From NCBI GenBank assembly GCA_037957365.1, contig JARHVA010000251.1:503501-567500 (forward strand): a stretch of DNA of 64,000 bases. The letters are read 5' to 3'. The notes under the pieces are model-generated. The model ran no database searches. It was not told where the DNA came from and saw only the letters and a list, made by a program, of their open reading frames with translations. Below, one piece after another: positions 35,685-47,625 of the stretch (position 1 is its first letter; every line of letters begins with the position of its first letter). The position numbers and the translations under genes were made by a program. Source of the DNA: Torreya grandis (lineage: Eukaryota > Streptophyta > Pinopsida > Cupressales > Taxaceae).

Positions 35685-36070
35685 GGTTAAGAGACACATG
35701 CTTGAATATCATTAATATGACCATAACTAATATATTGCCTAATGTACTTTTTTACTTTGGATATGGGTTAGTTAGATGATGACATGTGGATGATTCTTTT
35801 TATTCTACTTTATTGGGATAATTCATATGAGGAAATTAGATAACATCACCTCTGGGTGTGCAAGATGATGACATGTGGATTTATCTCAGTATTCTAAATT
35901 CTTAGGATAATCTATATGAAAGAAATATACTGATGTTACCTCCAGGTAAGGAGGATGACGACACATGGATGGATCTCATTTCTCCACTTACTTGATATAA
36001 TATATATCATTAACTCCAATGACATCATATCTAGGTGAGTAAGATGGTGACACTTGGCAAGATCTTTGGG
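35685..36070. repeat. Tandem array, period 89-90 bp, with G-box-like core
   Basis: A gacatgtgga core recurs at 35781, 35870, 35960 (gacacatgga) and 36049 (gacacttggc), spacing 89, 90 and 89. An earlier diverged copy (gacacatgct) is near 35692. Units share aagatgatga upstream, gga.aat..atat.. in the middle and a gatgacatcacctc-like piece. The variants are all one or two changes from GACACGTGG. Confidence 0.75.
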
Positions 36071-36345
36071 ATCCATTTTCTGTGGTGACTTATGTTCTTC
36101 AATTGGGCTTCAAGTTCATGGAATGATACCACATGGTAAAATTATATGAGATTTGAGATGTACCAAAAACACTTAAACATGGGATAACATGTTTAAGACA
36201 TACCATAGGAAAAGAACCAACTAAAAATAGAACACATCATCCCTGTTAGCCATTAAATCACAAAATCAAACCCACACATAAGTAATAAGTTAAAGTAAAA
36301 TAAAAGGTGAAAATTTATTTATATAATATGGATTATGTACAACTT

Positions 36346-36350
36346 CAATT
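36346..36350. repeat. Element B target site duplication, left copy
   Basis: caatt left of the left LTR pairs with caatc (56108-56112) right of the right LTR; one C/T difference. Confidence 0.6.
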
Positions 36351-37531
36351 TGTATGCAATAAGAAATGCATCAAATATATAAATCAATCCTAGCTTAGAG
36401 AAGATAGATCTTACTTACACTTATAATTAGGGATACATTATATAATCAAGGTCATGACCAATATAGATCCATTTGATCTAATCAAGGTATATCTTACCAC
36501 AATAATATTAATATGGAGGGTTTCAAAGCCTCCATTCAAGTAAAACTATGTAATAACCTTAATTAGGTCCTTTATTTTCATATTCACTAAACTAATAACA
36601 AGTAAAGAAAAATCTAATCTAGTACTCACCAAAGCTTGTGGCATAAAGTGGGGGTAATAAACACTAAAAGTAAACATGCATAGAAGACATATACTCACAT
36701 CAATGTATATGAAATCCTAGTTCATGGAAGAGAAGTGAAAATGCATATATATACTCTTACAAAGGAGGAATAAAGTTAGGAATACTTTTGAAGACAAACA
36801 TGCCAAGCCTAAACCTCTCCCTTAGCTAAGGTGTTTGATGAGAGGTTATTGTGGTATGTAAGGATGACAAGGATAAATCATCTCTAGGCTAAACAACCTA
36901 TCAATGCATCCAAAAGAATTATCCACAAGATAAGATCCATATCTCCAAATAAATTATGAAACCCTAAGATTGCTCCTAAAGTAGAATGATGGATAAGCAT
37001 ATCCATAATATATCTTACTTCTTCTCTTCTCTTAGAAATTGTGAAATGATTATGTTTATATATGTGGATCTAACCAAAAACCCTTCCAAAATTTTTGGTC
37101 AATAAGGTTGACCCAGTCAATGTAGTATTGTATTTGATAAAAATTCACTAGGTCATGGACTAGGTCATCCGAGTGTTGACCTAGATCCTTAATAATTTTT
37201 GTTTATAAGAATACAAGGTTGACATAACTGACATAGTCGTGTAAACTATCAAAATGTGTTAAGGTTAGGAAAAGGGATAATGAATGTGGTAAAATACTAG
37301 AGGAGTGTGTAAAATAGGAGTCAAAGCTTAGGATAATTGTTTTTAGGAGATAAGTGTGTAGATAGCAAGTGGAAAAAGGGATGGCAATCATAAGAAGCAC
37401 TAATGGTCTACCCACCCCTTTCCTTGTACACCAATTATGGCATGAAATTAGAAATATTGATACTTTATGGGTTATTACAAGATAGAAATAATTATTAAAT
37501 GATAAAAGTTTGAAAATATTATGTGTATACA
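36351..37531 (-). repeat. B 3' LTR (1181 bp)
   Basis: Aligns over its length with 53356-53559 plus 55164-56107. Shared landmarks include tgtatgcaataagaaatgca at the start, a gaggataagatc-type middle, ggtaaaatactagaggagtg near 37290 and atgtgtataca at the end. Divergence looks close to 20% by eye. It contains W-box-like units near 37105-37240. Confidence 0.85.
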
Positions 37532-38330
37532 TATGGTCCATGCAAAGTTCATCACGTGTCATGTAGGTGCAATAGGGTATGGTGCTTTTGGGGAAAAATA
37601 TGACAACACATAATGTTGATGATAAATAAAGTGTAGTAAGGATCAAATAATATGAATGAAAGGACATAATTAAAAAACACATACCTTTACATACCTTGGT
37701 GTTGTAGATAAATAAGGAAATGTGAGAGATGTGAAAGCATCCAATGTGAGGAAAATTAGATGAGCCTATATAAATTAGTGAAAAAAGAGAAAAAATTCAA
37801 TTTTTTTGAAAGATAGACATATAATAGTTATAAAGATTCTCTATGACATTAATATTCTATAACATTTTATAGTTTAGAAAAAGAGTTAGCAGAAACAAAG
37901 ATATGATCAAAATAAGAAATCCAATGATAAATATTTAAAGGGTAAATAATTTTGAATAGTAAATATAAATAGGATGAAAAAGAATTCATTTGTTATTTCT
38001 TTCTATTCTAAGGAAAATATATGTCTACGAAACCTAGTGAGGGCTTAGAGAGCCAAGATGGTAAGGAGATGATAGCTGAGATGGGGAGAATGCATAGTGG
38101 CTGTGACAAGTATAGCATAGATAAGTAATTAATAATTTAAATTTTTTGAATGTTTTTATTTGAAATTGAGTGATTTATATAAATTTGATAATTAGATAAA
38201 ATCTAGATATTGAAATGAACCCAATGAAAATTTAAGGGACATTAGGGGTCAAACAGGGTACTGGGTAGTAAGGGATCAGTAATAAATACCCAAGGCATTT
38301 ATGACAATTGGTCAAAAATTCATCTCTACG
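37532..38330. other. Non-coding DNA inside B
   Basis: No gene or polypurine tract recognised directly beside the B 3' LTR. AT-rich. Confidence 0.4.
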
Positions 38331-38334
38331 AAAG

Positions 38335-38660
38335 AACAAGGTCAACTAAATTGACTCAGTTAGTAGAAGCTAAAAAATTTAGTGGGCCAACTTAGTATTA
38401 CATGGTTGACTTAGTTTATTTTTGGAAGAGGTCAACATAGTACTACATGGCCAATTTAGTATGTTTTCTAAGTGGTTGATATAGTACTATTGAGGTAAAA
38501 TAAGGCCGACTTAAGTTTTTTAGTCCAAGGTTGATGACTTAGTACAATATGGCTAACTTAGTTATTTTCTAGGTGGCCAATATAGTATTGTAGTGTGAAA
38601 TGGGGCTGATATAATACTATTAAGCCATAGAGTGGCTGACTTAGTATTGAAAGGGATAAT
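38335..38660. repeat. W-box-like repeat array, 3' side of B
   Basis: Around ten diverged copies of ggtcaacttagtactacatg in about 320 bp: ccaacttagtattacatgg, gttgacttagt, gtcaacatagtactacatgg, ccaatttagtatg, gttgatatagtactatt, ccgacttaag, gatgacttagtacaatatgg, ccaatatagtattg, ctgatataatactatt, ctgacttagtattg. The GTCAA/TTGAC core is the W-box core. The same unit occurs at the other end of B. Confidence 0.72.
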
Positions 38661-38784
38661 GTAGTTTTAAAATGGATCAAATAGGTAAAAAATTATTCAA
38701 TTAAATCAAATTAGTTTATTTTTGTGAAACTTAAAATAATGTATTTTGATGAGTGACATAGAGGTCTAATACATATTTTATTAT

Positions 38785-40720
38785 TTGATATTTTTTAAAG
38801 ACACCAGAGACTTTGGTGATTAGAGGACTCATATGGATACTAAATTTAATAGAACACTTGACTAATGTAGACAAAGATAGATTGGTCATATTAGGTTTGG
38901 GAGGCATCATAGAGATGTAGTGGATCCCATTGAGTGTTAATCTTGTGGTCGTGTTCCTGAGATCCTAGGAATATTTGAACAACACATTTAAATGGGTGGT
39001 AGATGGGGATATCATAGAGGTTATTATCACATTAGAGGATGTCCATTCCTTGTTTAGACTACTAATTGGGGGACACCGGTGATCATAGGGACACTGAATG
39101 ACCAAGAAGTGAGATGAGCACTAACTCAGTGGGCAATGTGCTCAAATAGGATTTACTTGAGACCAAGGGTGAATTTGTTTGATATGTATACTTCATATAT
39201 TTTTTATATATTGAAGGAAGTGATAGGACTTGTGATAGCATGAGTGTTATGTCATAATTTAGACAATAAGATACCGTTATATGAGATAGCCTTGTATCAG
39301 TATATATTAGATCAAGGGACACTCTATGACTTGGGCTATATCATCTAGGTTCAAATTATGTTTGATATGTATGGGATGATATCCAAATGGTGGAATTCCA
39401 TGGTACTAGTGGTACTATTGATTGCATAGATATATGAGAGGTTCTTGATGTATAGGCTAGCTAGGTTGCCATGTGTGGTAGATGATCAATTACCTTAGGT
39501 TTTGAGATAGAGATAAGATTAGGTAGTGTAGGTCATGCCCCAAATGCCATCACTATAAATGGTCACATAAGGAGAGATAATGTGGAAATTATGTACACAT
39601 TGTAATAGTTTGCCTAAGTTGGGCAAATGTGGTGCCAAGGTTAGCATATGTATGGATCACAGGCCACTACACCTGGTGGTTAGTGTCACAACTAATGGCA
39701 TGCTTTCAAGGATAGTTAAAACTCCCTCACTTTATGGATCATATAATGGTGCCTACATTTTATGCTTAGCATGAGAGAGAGAGTTGAGGGAGAGAGGAGG
39801 AGGAGGAGGAGGATCACTAGGCAAGAGACTAGAGATCATACTATGACATGTAAGACCATGCATTAATTAAGCATGATAGTTGATAGTTAAAGAGGGCATG
39901 GATGTGGATGTGGGGGGTAACATAGGTACCACAACTAGAACCATAGTAGGAGGATAAATTACCACCTTATTCACACCACCAATTGATACACCAATGATGA
40001 GATAGAGCACAAAGGATGGTCATCTAGGATGACCTATCAATTAGCCTAGGGTAGAGCTCATCTATAGAGGCACCACTAAGGAGAGGCCAGAGATGTGCAT
40101 GGATGGTGAATCTAGGGATTGATTTGATTGCCAATAATCCCATAAATGAGGTGATTATGGGATGGTATGATGAAGAGATCATGCTCAATGGACAAGTAGA
40201 TAAGGAGATGGTGATTGGTGACATTGAAATAGGTAATAAATTTTCTAATTTTCTAATTTTTGTGATAGAATACTAGTTATATATGATTCCAAGTAGATAG
40301 ATTTTGAGATGTATATGTGATCTAATATCTATCAAGTTTGAATTTTGCATATCCTATAGATGAGGTCATATGGGGATCCTTGGTTATGGGAGTACACCAT
40401 GATATTCTAGATGGGGTACTTGCACCATACGACCCCATCACATTAGATGATCCTATGGTACCATCTGCCCCAACTCAAGTAGGCTAGTTAAAACTAGTGG
40501 GTGAGATCACAAGGTAGGTATAGGTATACAAAGATGGGCTCTAGCCACTAGTAGGGGTGGGAACAGGATTGGCAAAGGCATGATAGGCCATGGCTTAGGA
40601 GAGATCTGTGTATATGACTACCAATATCTAGTTAGGATAGGTATAAGCCTAGGTGGCCTACCTATAGGGACAAGTAGTAGGCTTGAGATCTTAGACAACC
40701 CTTTTAAAATGTAATATTTA
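38785..40720 (+). pseudogene. Plant mobile domain (PMD, aminotransferase-like) pseudogene, antisense in B
   Basis: Plus-strand translation (with several stops and shifts) gives the PMD layout: NTFKWVVDGDIIEVIITLED directly followed by VHSLFRLLIGG (about 38965-39075), SYIFYILKEVIGLVIA (about 39190-39240), PLYEIALYQYILDQGTLYDL, KWWNSMVLVVLLIAQIYERF-like (one Gln codon as TAG) and YRLARLPCVVDD (to about 39485). A Gln-rich, probably coiled-coil tail is readable near 40590-40700. PMD proteins occur in plant genomes, in MULE DNA transposons and in some LTR elements. The domain call is mine from motif recognition. It lies opposite to gag-PR, beside the 3' LTR. Confidence 0.6.
39771..39813. repeat. 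GA/GAG-rich microsatellite
   Basis: A GA run followed by six AGG triplets, within the decayed PMD gene region. Confidence 0.85.
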
Positions 40721-42800
40721 GAGGGGATAGATTGATTTATCTATGGGTGGCATGGCTAGGCCATAAAATAGACATGATGGAGCCCATGCTTAGAGTTGGA
40801 GCAATGTATATTTGTATGTATTGTATTTAAAACACATTATATATAGAGAGATATTATATTTTGACAATTAGATGTGGATATTATGTGTTATATTTTAATT
40901 TTGATTATGGATGCATGGATATATTTATTTCTATCACATGTATTTTGATTTTGTTGTATATGCTATAGGAAATATGTTTGTTGTGTTTGATTTTTTAGAA
41001 TTATGTAGTACACATGCATGGTTTTAAAAAATAGGAAAAAAGACTTGGAAAAGTATAATGAATCAAAAATAAATACACTACACACAATATCATGATGGGA
41101 AATTTGTAATTAAAAAATGACTAAGTATAATAAACCAAAAAATGTTAAAAAAGAGGGAAAAAAATTATTTTTAAACCATGAAAAAGATTGGCACAAAATT
41201 AAAACTAGTAAAATCACACTAAATCATGTTGGGAAGTATAAAAATAATGCAATAAAATGAAAATCACATGAAACATTAATGGTATAAAAAAATTAGTTAA
41301 GTCATTAAATCATACTAAATGACGTTGTTAAGTATAAAAATGAAAAAAAATGGCAAAGATGGCTTTAAATTAATCACATTAATTAAAGTTGGGAAGTATG
41401 AAAAACTATAGAAAAATTATTGGATTCTTACATGCAATTAGAAAATAAGAAGATAAAAGTGAAATATTAATGAATTAAGCAATAAACATACTAAATCAAT
41501 ATGGGAAGCATGTCATTGATGTATAACTCATAATAAATCACATCTTATCTCATATTTAACACTTTTAATTTTGTTGTGACTTGGATATTGGAAAATTTTG
41601 TGAGGAAGGCTATGTCCTATCCATGGTCTTACATTGCAACCCATAAAGGGAGCACCAATGGGGTGAAACTAATGTGAAAATATGGTAAAAGTGGATTTTT
41701 GGAATGGTAATGTGAAAAAGTTGGTAATTTATTGGGAAGGCTAGGTCCATCCATGGTCTTACAATGCAACTCACAAATGGAATCCCCAGAGGAGAGATCA
41801 GTGAACAAAACAATATTTGTCAAGGGGAAATATTAGGATTATAGGGAATGAAAAATGTAATGTAAAAATAATAACTTAGGAATCTTATGAGAAGACCTTA
41901 GGAAGCATGAATTACACTAAGGACATGATAAGAAACTAAATGGCTAGTGACCATCAATATACAGAGGATACATGTTTGTTATAGACACAAAGCTATGTAG
42001 GTAAATAAGTGTGGTACTAAGATAAACTCATGTTGTTAGTTTTAATTAAGAAAATTAAAATGGATATACCTTCCCACAACATGTTCCCCATTCCTCATGA
42101 CCCCTTATAAATCCATCAATCTACTGCAAAGATTAGGTACTTATTGGAAAAAGTAGGTATCACTAAAAGATTTTTTTATTCTCCTTTTCTAATTTATTGG
42201 CCTACCACACCCTAATGGACACTAGCTCTATCATGAGGCCAACTATGGAGTTTGAGATTTGATTAAAAAGAGGAGATGTTCTTAGAATCATGTCTTTTAG
42301 TGTGATTTGACTTTTGAATATGTTTGAATGTTGCCTTTTAGATCATTGAGTTTTGTTAAATGATTTGGATTTTGAATGTTTTATGGATTTTAATAGTCCT
42401 CCTCCATACAAACTTGGAATTATCAATGACGAGAGATAAAGTGATACACATGAATGAGTTTTAGGCTTTGGATCAACGAATTTAAATATCCAAAGACATG
42501 ACTGATTATAACACTTAGGCTTTATGATGAACTAGTATGTTATCTCAAGTCTCAACCATGTGTATGCTTATTTTGTGAAAAGGCAATAAATGGAAATAAG
42601 GGGAGATCCAAAATATACCTAGAGAAGGAGATTTTAATGAGATGAATAGTTTTCTAACTGATCACTTGGTAAATGAGAAATGACTAAAAGGATAAAGGTT
42701 TGTATAAGGAGGTCACAATAATAATTTTTTGGGTTTATAGAGATAAGATAGCAAACAATCATGAATAAGAAAAAATTAATCACAAGAAATTAACTCAAGA
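40721..42800. other. Non-coding DNA inside B, with a 130 bp tandem duplication
   Basis: No gene seen. Two copies of ggaaggcta.gtcc.atccatggtctta begin at 41604 and 41735, an offset of 130-131 bp, and similarity continues for about 50 bases. The short open frames at 41610-41823 are by-products of this repeat. Confidence 0.55.
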
Positions 42801-43099
42801 AGAACAAGTATGTAATTTATTGAAAATAATCCAAAAGAGAAAATAATGACACCATAAGAAACATGTAATTCAAAACAAAATTCACCATGTAAGATAGATA
42901 AGAAGTTGACATGATGTCAAATAACATAAAATAGATAAATTTAAAGTTGGAGTACCTATCCAATCCAAATAAAGAAATAAATGTAATAACACCATACTTG
43001 TGTTCATAATTACTAATATATTTATCCACACACATTATCCATAACATCAAATAAGTCTCTATGAAGTTGAATGCAAACTGCAGCCAAAGTGTCATTGAT

Positions 43100-43830
43100 C
43101 TTCAAGGAAAGTTGATAAAATACTTCGTATCAAAACTCTTAAATAGAAAACGTATGAATGTCAAAAGGATCATGATAGTGAGGAATATCATGTAGGGTAT
43201 TCTAAAGAGAATACATGGGATATTAAGGGGTCACTGATGGGGAAGGTACCATCGATGAAGGAGTCATTAGTGTAGAGGGATCCATGGGTGAGGGAGGGTC
43301 CATGGATGAGGGACTCATAGGTGGAGATGGAACCATAGGAGGTGGACCAATGGGGGCAGAAGGGTGAGCCATCTTGTAAAGGAAACTTGTGGGAGGAAGG
43401 GTAGAAGTCACATGAATGGTTATGATGTGATCCTTGAGATGTTACTAAAGGATATGACATCAATTAGTGTGATTTGTACCACATTGGTTCCAGAGACAAT
43501 ATATCTCTCCATATGTGGGAAGATATTCAGGTAACACTTTTGGAGAAGATATATATTTATCTATAGGATGAGGATTGGTGGGATATAATATGTTGATATA
43601 TTTCCTTAACTTATGATAATGCATGGATAAATTATTATCTATGTTTTGAAAGTAAGAGACACACTTGTGAGTATACTTGGTAGGTGTACTCATGGGAGAA
43701 GTGGAAATAAAATCTAAGAAAGATTTTTATAATGAACAATCACTAGTCTAGTGACTAGTAACTTTATGAATATCACAATATGGCTTATTATCCCATTTGG
43801 TAGGAAAGGGAGTAAGTTATGGTGAAGGAA
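43100..43830 (-). pseudogene. B second zinc-knuckle-like and Pro-rich coding segment
   Basis: Downstream of protease, the minus strand reads KPYCDIHKVTSH, a stop, TSDCSL (about 43790-43740), resembling the C..H....H/T..C zinc box of some plant gag proteins. It is followed by MSTPTKYTHKCVSYFQNIDN and a long frame (43460-43693), then a Pro/Ser/Met-rich repeat. The usual RT would be expected here but is absent. It may be the C-terminus of a fused gag-PR protein. Confidence 0.45.
43223..43411 (-). repeat. Minisatellite encoding Pro-Met-Ser repeats
   Basis: Imperfect 18-21 bp units with tccatggatgaggga-like sequence on the plus strand. On the minus strand they encode PIGPPPMVPSPPMSP..., then SSMDPPSPMDPSTLMTP. 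The frame is open for 62 codons, unlike the surroundings. Confidence 0.6.
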
Positions 43831-44699
43831 AAAAACCATCAACAAAAGAAGGTCAAGTTGGTGGAGAGACTAAACAAGGTTCAATTGAAGGAGCAATAGG
43901 ATTGGAAAGAGGAAGAGACTTAGATTTAGAGGTAGTGGGAATAATATAAAAACTAGGCTCAACTAAGGGTGGGGATTAATGAATAAAAGGTTGAAGGACA
44001 ATCACAAGCATCTCAAGGATAAGTTAGTTAGAAGGGTCTTCGTATCTAGCAAAGTTATAGGGACTAGTCATAGTACGATCTATAAACATAATCATATGAG
44101 GTTCCTTAGAAACTATAGGTGTGCACACCATCTCTACCATAAAATTAAGTAAAAAAATTCTAAAATTAGGAATGATATAAGATATATTGAAAGACTAAAG
44201 TAAAGATAAATGATAGCATATCATTTTAGCATCTCAGGCCTAAACAAGACCTCTTAAGAATGGATCATCTAAGGTATAACCATCATCATAATCAGGTGTA
44301 TGAAGATCAATGACATAGGTAGGGATTCCATGGTCATTTGATGTGGTGTGATGAATGGAATGTTAAGTCTTAGTTAAGACAATAGGTATATCATCACAAG
44401 GTGGTTGATGAAAATGAGGTTCCAAATAAGGGGAAAGCTAAGAAATGAAATGAGGTGAAAGATCTAAGGTTTTAATCTTTAGGTTGATCTCATATAGCTC
44501 ATCATCATTAAAATATAGGAGGTTAGTGGGTATATTATCTATGAGTTATGGGTGACCATTGTAACCTCAAATGGAATTGATAGGAAAGTCAAATTGTTGA
44601 GATTCATAAAATAGAACACTTGGCAAAGGTTCAAGGGTGGGAATATTGAATACATTACAGTCTTGGAATTGTTTGAAATTATAAGGATTAGTGTTACCC

Positions 44700-45707
44700 T
44701 AGATCTAATAAATGGATCCATTTCAAGGAAATTTAATACATTGGCAGGTAAAAGAGGCAATTGCTCTCATGCGATGATTCCATGGCCTGCCAATAAAAAT
44801 GTTATAAGATAGAAGAAAGTTTAAGATCATCACCTTCACATAAATGATGACATATGGAATGGTAATGGGGAGCCACACATAACCTAATGGAGGAATTTGA
44901 CTTCATTTATAACCTTGACATGTGATGCATGTGAATTTAATATTACATTTAGAATATCTATGTGTTTTAATAACATTAAAAGAGGCAACATAATTACTAG
45001 AACCTTCATCAATCGAAGCATGCTTGACTTTGGTATCACCAAATTAGACACTAATAAAAAGAGGAGGATCATATTAATGAAGAAATATCTCATTGGGGAT
45101 CATATAATTAATGGGGAATTTAATGGAAAGAGAAGTGTACATTGTTATATTAACATGTATGGACATCTCTTCGCATTGTTTTAAAATTCTATCTTCTGAT
45201 CTAGATAAGGTGTCTTTGCATCCTATTATGGGAGGATGAGGGATGTTCATTTTGAACAAAAGATACATAAGATGATTACAATGAAATGAATAAGTCACCA
45301 TAAATTTGATAAATGGGATTTGAGATGGGAGATTAATAAGCTCTATGATAGGAACCCACTCATCATAATCCATAAGAGGACTATTGAAGAGAGGTGCATA
45401 GTGTTGAAGGAGGTCCTTAGAAGGAGGAGCCAAAGTGCATGTGAATTTATGTTGATAGGAGGTGGAAGGTTTAATTGGAATACAATTTTGTTTATTATAT
45501 TGAAAATATGGGGTAGTTGATGCATGTTTGATTTGAGATAGATTAGAAGAATTTTTGATAGGATTTTGAGTATCATTAGAGGTAGGTAAAGATGTTAGAG
45601 GAATGGTAGCAATGGTATGAGAAGTTTTATCCAAGGGAGGTGTTGGAATTTGTTTATCAAAAGATATAAGGTATTCTTTCCCCAACTCTATTAAGTGAGT
45701 TGGATAA
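44700..45707 (-). pseudogene. B protease and preceding gag-PR region
   Basis: The 203-residue open frame 45074-45685 is Pro/Thr-rich and ends NYMIPNEIFLH. Beyond it, on the minus strand, a retropepsin-like site reads KHASIDEGSSNYVASFNVIK (about 45025-44965), followed by FTCITCQGYK, YNIFIGRPWNHRMRAIAS (about 44800-44750; the I.LGRPW strand) and PLPSVLFYESQQF. The protein then runs on into a long region without RT motifs. The LGRPW and IDxGSS motifs are good evidence for an aspartic protease; DEG in place of DSG/DGG is unusual. Confidence 0.68.
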
Positions 45708-46067
45708 TGTAAGATTTGGCTGAAAAGCCACCCATAAATAAAAATGAGTGAAAGGAAAACATAGCAAAGAACTAGAATTGATAGAATAAATTGTATTCTA
45801 TTTAATAAGAATGATAATACGAATCTTTCACATGATTTTCTATATCTAAAATGAGAGAAAGAGGTGATTATATATAGGATATACCACCTAAGAGACTAAA
45901 AACACATGAAATGTGGGATAAAAGAAAAAACCCCAAAGTAAGCTTAAGTAAGTGTGAAAAGGTCTAAGTGATGGAACCAAATAGGGGAATAACCCTTTTC
46001 ACATTGAGAAGTGATAAAAAGGCCATATAAAGGTACCAAACATGAATATAAACCTTTTACACTAACA
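45708..46067 (-). repeat. D 3' LTR (360 bp)
   Basis: Starts tgtaagatttggc and ends acactaaca on the plus strand. A central block of more than 80 bases from aagaggtgattatatatagg onward is identical or nearly so in the other LTR; the outer parts are more diverged. Confidence 0.93.
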
Positions 46068-46094
46068 CCCCCCCCCCCCCCCCCCCCCCCCCCC
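46068..46094 (-). promoter_or_regulatory. D polypurine tract expanded to 27 G
   Basis: A run of 27 C on the plus strand directly follows the D 3' LTR. On the element's strand it is a pure G run in the exact position of the polypurine tract. Slippage in replication or reverse transcription, or a sequencing/assembly error in length, could explain it. Confidence 0.85.
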
Positions 46095-46759
46095 TTAAGT
46101 GCAACATGGGGGAAAAGCCTAAAAAAAAAATAAGAATGGGTCTTGACAACTAGGCTTGATAAGGTGCCCATTTACAATGCAAATAACCCCTCAAAAAAGA
46201 AGAGAGGGAGAAAATATAGTGGTAAAAAACTCCCCTCATGAGAGGATGAGATGTAAAACATGAATAAATAATGGAAGGAGGTATCAACATAATGTTTGAA
46301 GTGGGACATCCATCATGAATATATAATCAATAACTCCACCACCTCCCCTCCCCCCCAATAAAGAAAGAAATGTGAGACTATGAGTCTCCCCCCTGCTAAT
46401 GAAGTAACTCATGTGCCAATGGTGAATGCTAAAAGATTCATGTTGAAGATGATCCATTGTTGAAAAAATACATTTCTCCCTTTGAGAACAAACAAGTTCA
46501 ATGGTCGATGTAGAAGAAACTCCCACTCCAAGATGCAATGTTAGAAAGGTAGTCTCAAGATGAGTGAGGTCTCTCAAAGCTAATGAAGTGTCTCCATGTC
46601 AATGCTAAAGGATGATAATTCAAATCCAAGTTTAAATTGATGTAAAATAAGATCCAAACATGAAAATTCCTCCCTTGAATATGTCTTCTCCAAACGTTGC
46701 TCAATGATCTCCAAGATAGTGTCAAATGCTGATATGATAGATCAAGTACCATAGAATAT

Positions 46760-47400
46760 TAAGGTACATAACCATAGATGTATGGTTCTCACCATTTTAT
46801 AGATAATTGGACCAATAATAATATGGTACTTTTGTAGAAGGTATCAATGATGAATGTGTTGAAACTATCAACTCAAGAATATCTATAGAAATTATCACTA
46901 TAGACGTAGATCTAGATAAGGAAAGAATAAGAGGGTTTGAATGTTCCCTTGAATCATCTAAAGAATAATAGCCTCCATAAAATTATAATGAAAGAGTAAA
47001 TGAATGTCCTCAATGGTGTCTTACAAATCAAAAAGGTGGGACTCACAAAATAGAGTTGCAATATTTGTCAAGTATTCTTCCCAAGGAGATGTATTTGAAA
47101 GGTCATGAATGTCCTTATATACTAAATGACTACAAATAAGAGAGGGAAGAGTGGGTGATGCCTCCAAAAAATACATATATGTCTCTAAATAGATTCCAAT
47201 GGGTAAAAAATTCTAATCAATATGATCAAGAATAATGCACAATTCAAGGTCAATAGCCATGAATGTATGATTCTCACCATCGGTGAGAGAATTGAAAGGA
47301 TAAGAATCAAGTGCTCCTATAAAAAGTGTTAATGATGACTGAGTTGAAACTATCAAATCATTAATATTTGTAGAATTTCCACTATAGAATCATCAAAATT
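46760..47400. repeat. Internal direct repeat in D, offset about 480 bp
   Basis: tgtatggttctcaccat (about 46779) and tgtatgattctcaccat (about 47264) begin two copies of roughly 150 bp, both continuing through gttgaaactatcaa and an aat.tctatag.atta..cactata block. Moderately diverged. Confidence 0.55.
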
Positions 47401-47625
47401 TGGAGAAACCATAAAAGATGATGAAATATCTACTAGTGTAGGATCAAAAGATTTTGACAAACTGATGACATTTGCAATACAAAGTTGCCTCAATTGGTGA
47501 AGTTTAACTTGTAATTTTAGTTCATCAATTTTATTTTGTATACAATCATCTATGGTATGCCTTGTCTTCCCACAATAATCACATTTGATTTTCCAAAGAT
47601 TAAGATCCATGATTATATCCAACAA
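47353..47625 (-). pseudogene. D gag fragment with intact CCHC zinc knuckle
   Basis: A 90-residue open frame carries CDYCGKTRHTIDDC, a complete CX2CX4HX4C box, preceded by MDLNLWKIK and followed by a charged helix-like stretch. It would bind the element's RNA. It is much shorter than a normal copia gag, and no capsid part is visible upstream. Confidence 0.72.

Noticed and set aside
37203..37682. 159-residue minus-strand open frame as a gene
   Set aside because: It spans the end of the B 3' LTR and adjacent non-coding DNA, and has no recognisable motif.
45944..46171. Minus-strand open frame with a poly-Gly stretch
   Set aside because: It is the G tract and LTR of D read as protein; not a gene.
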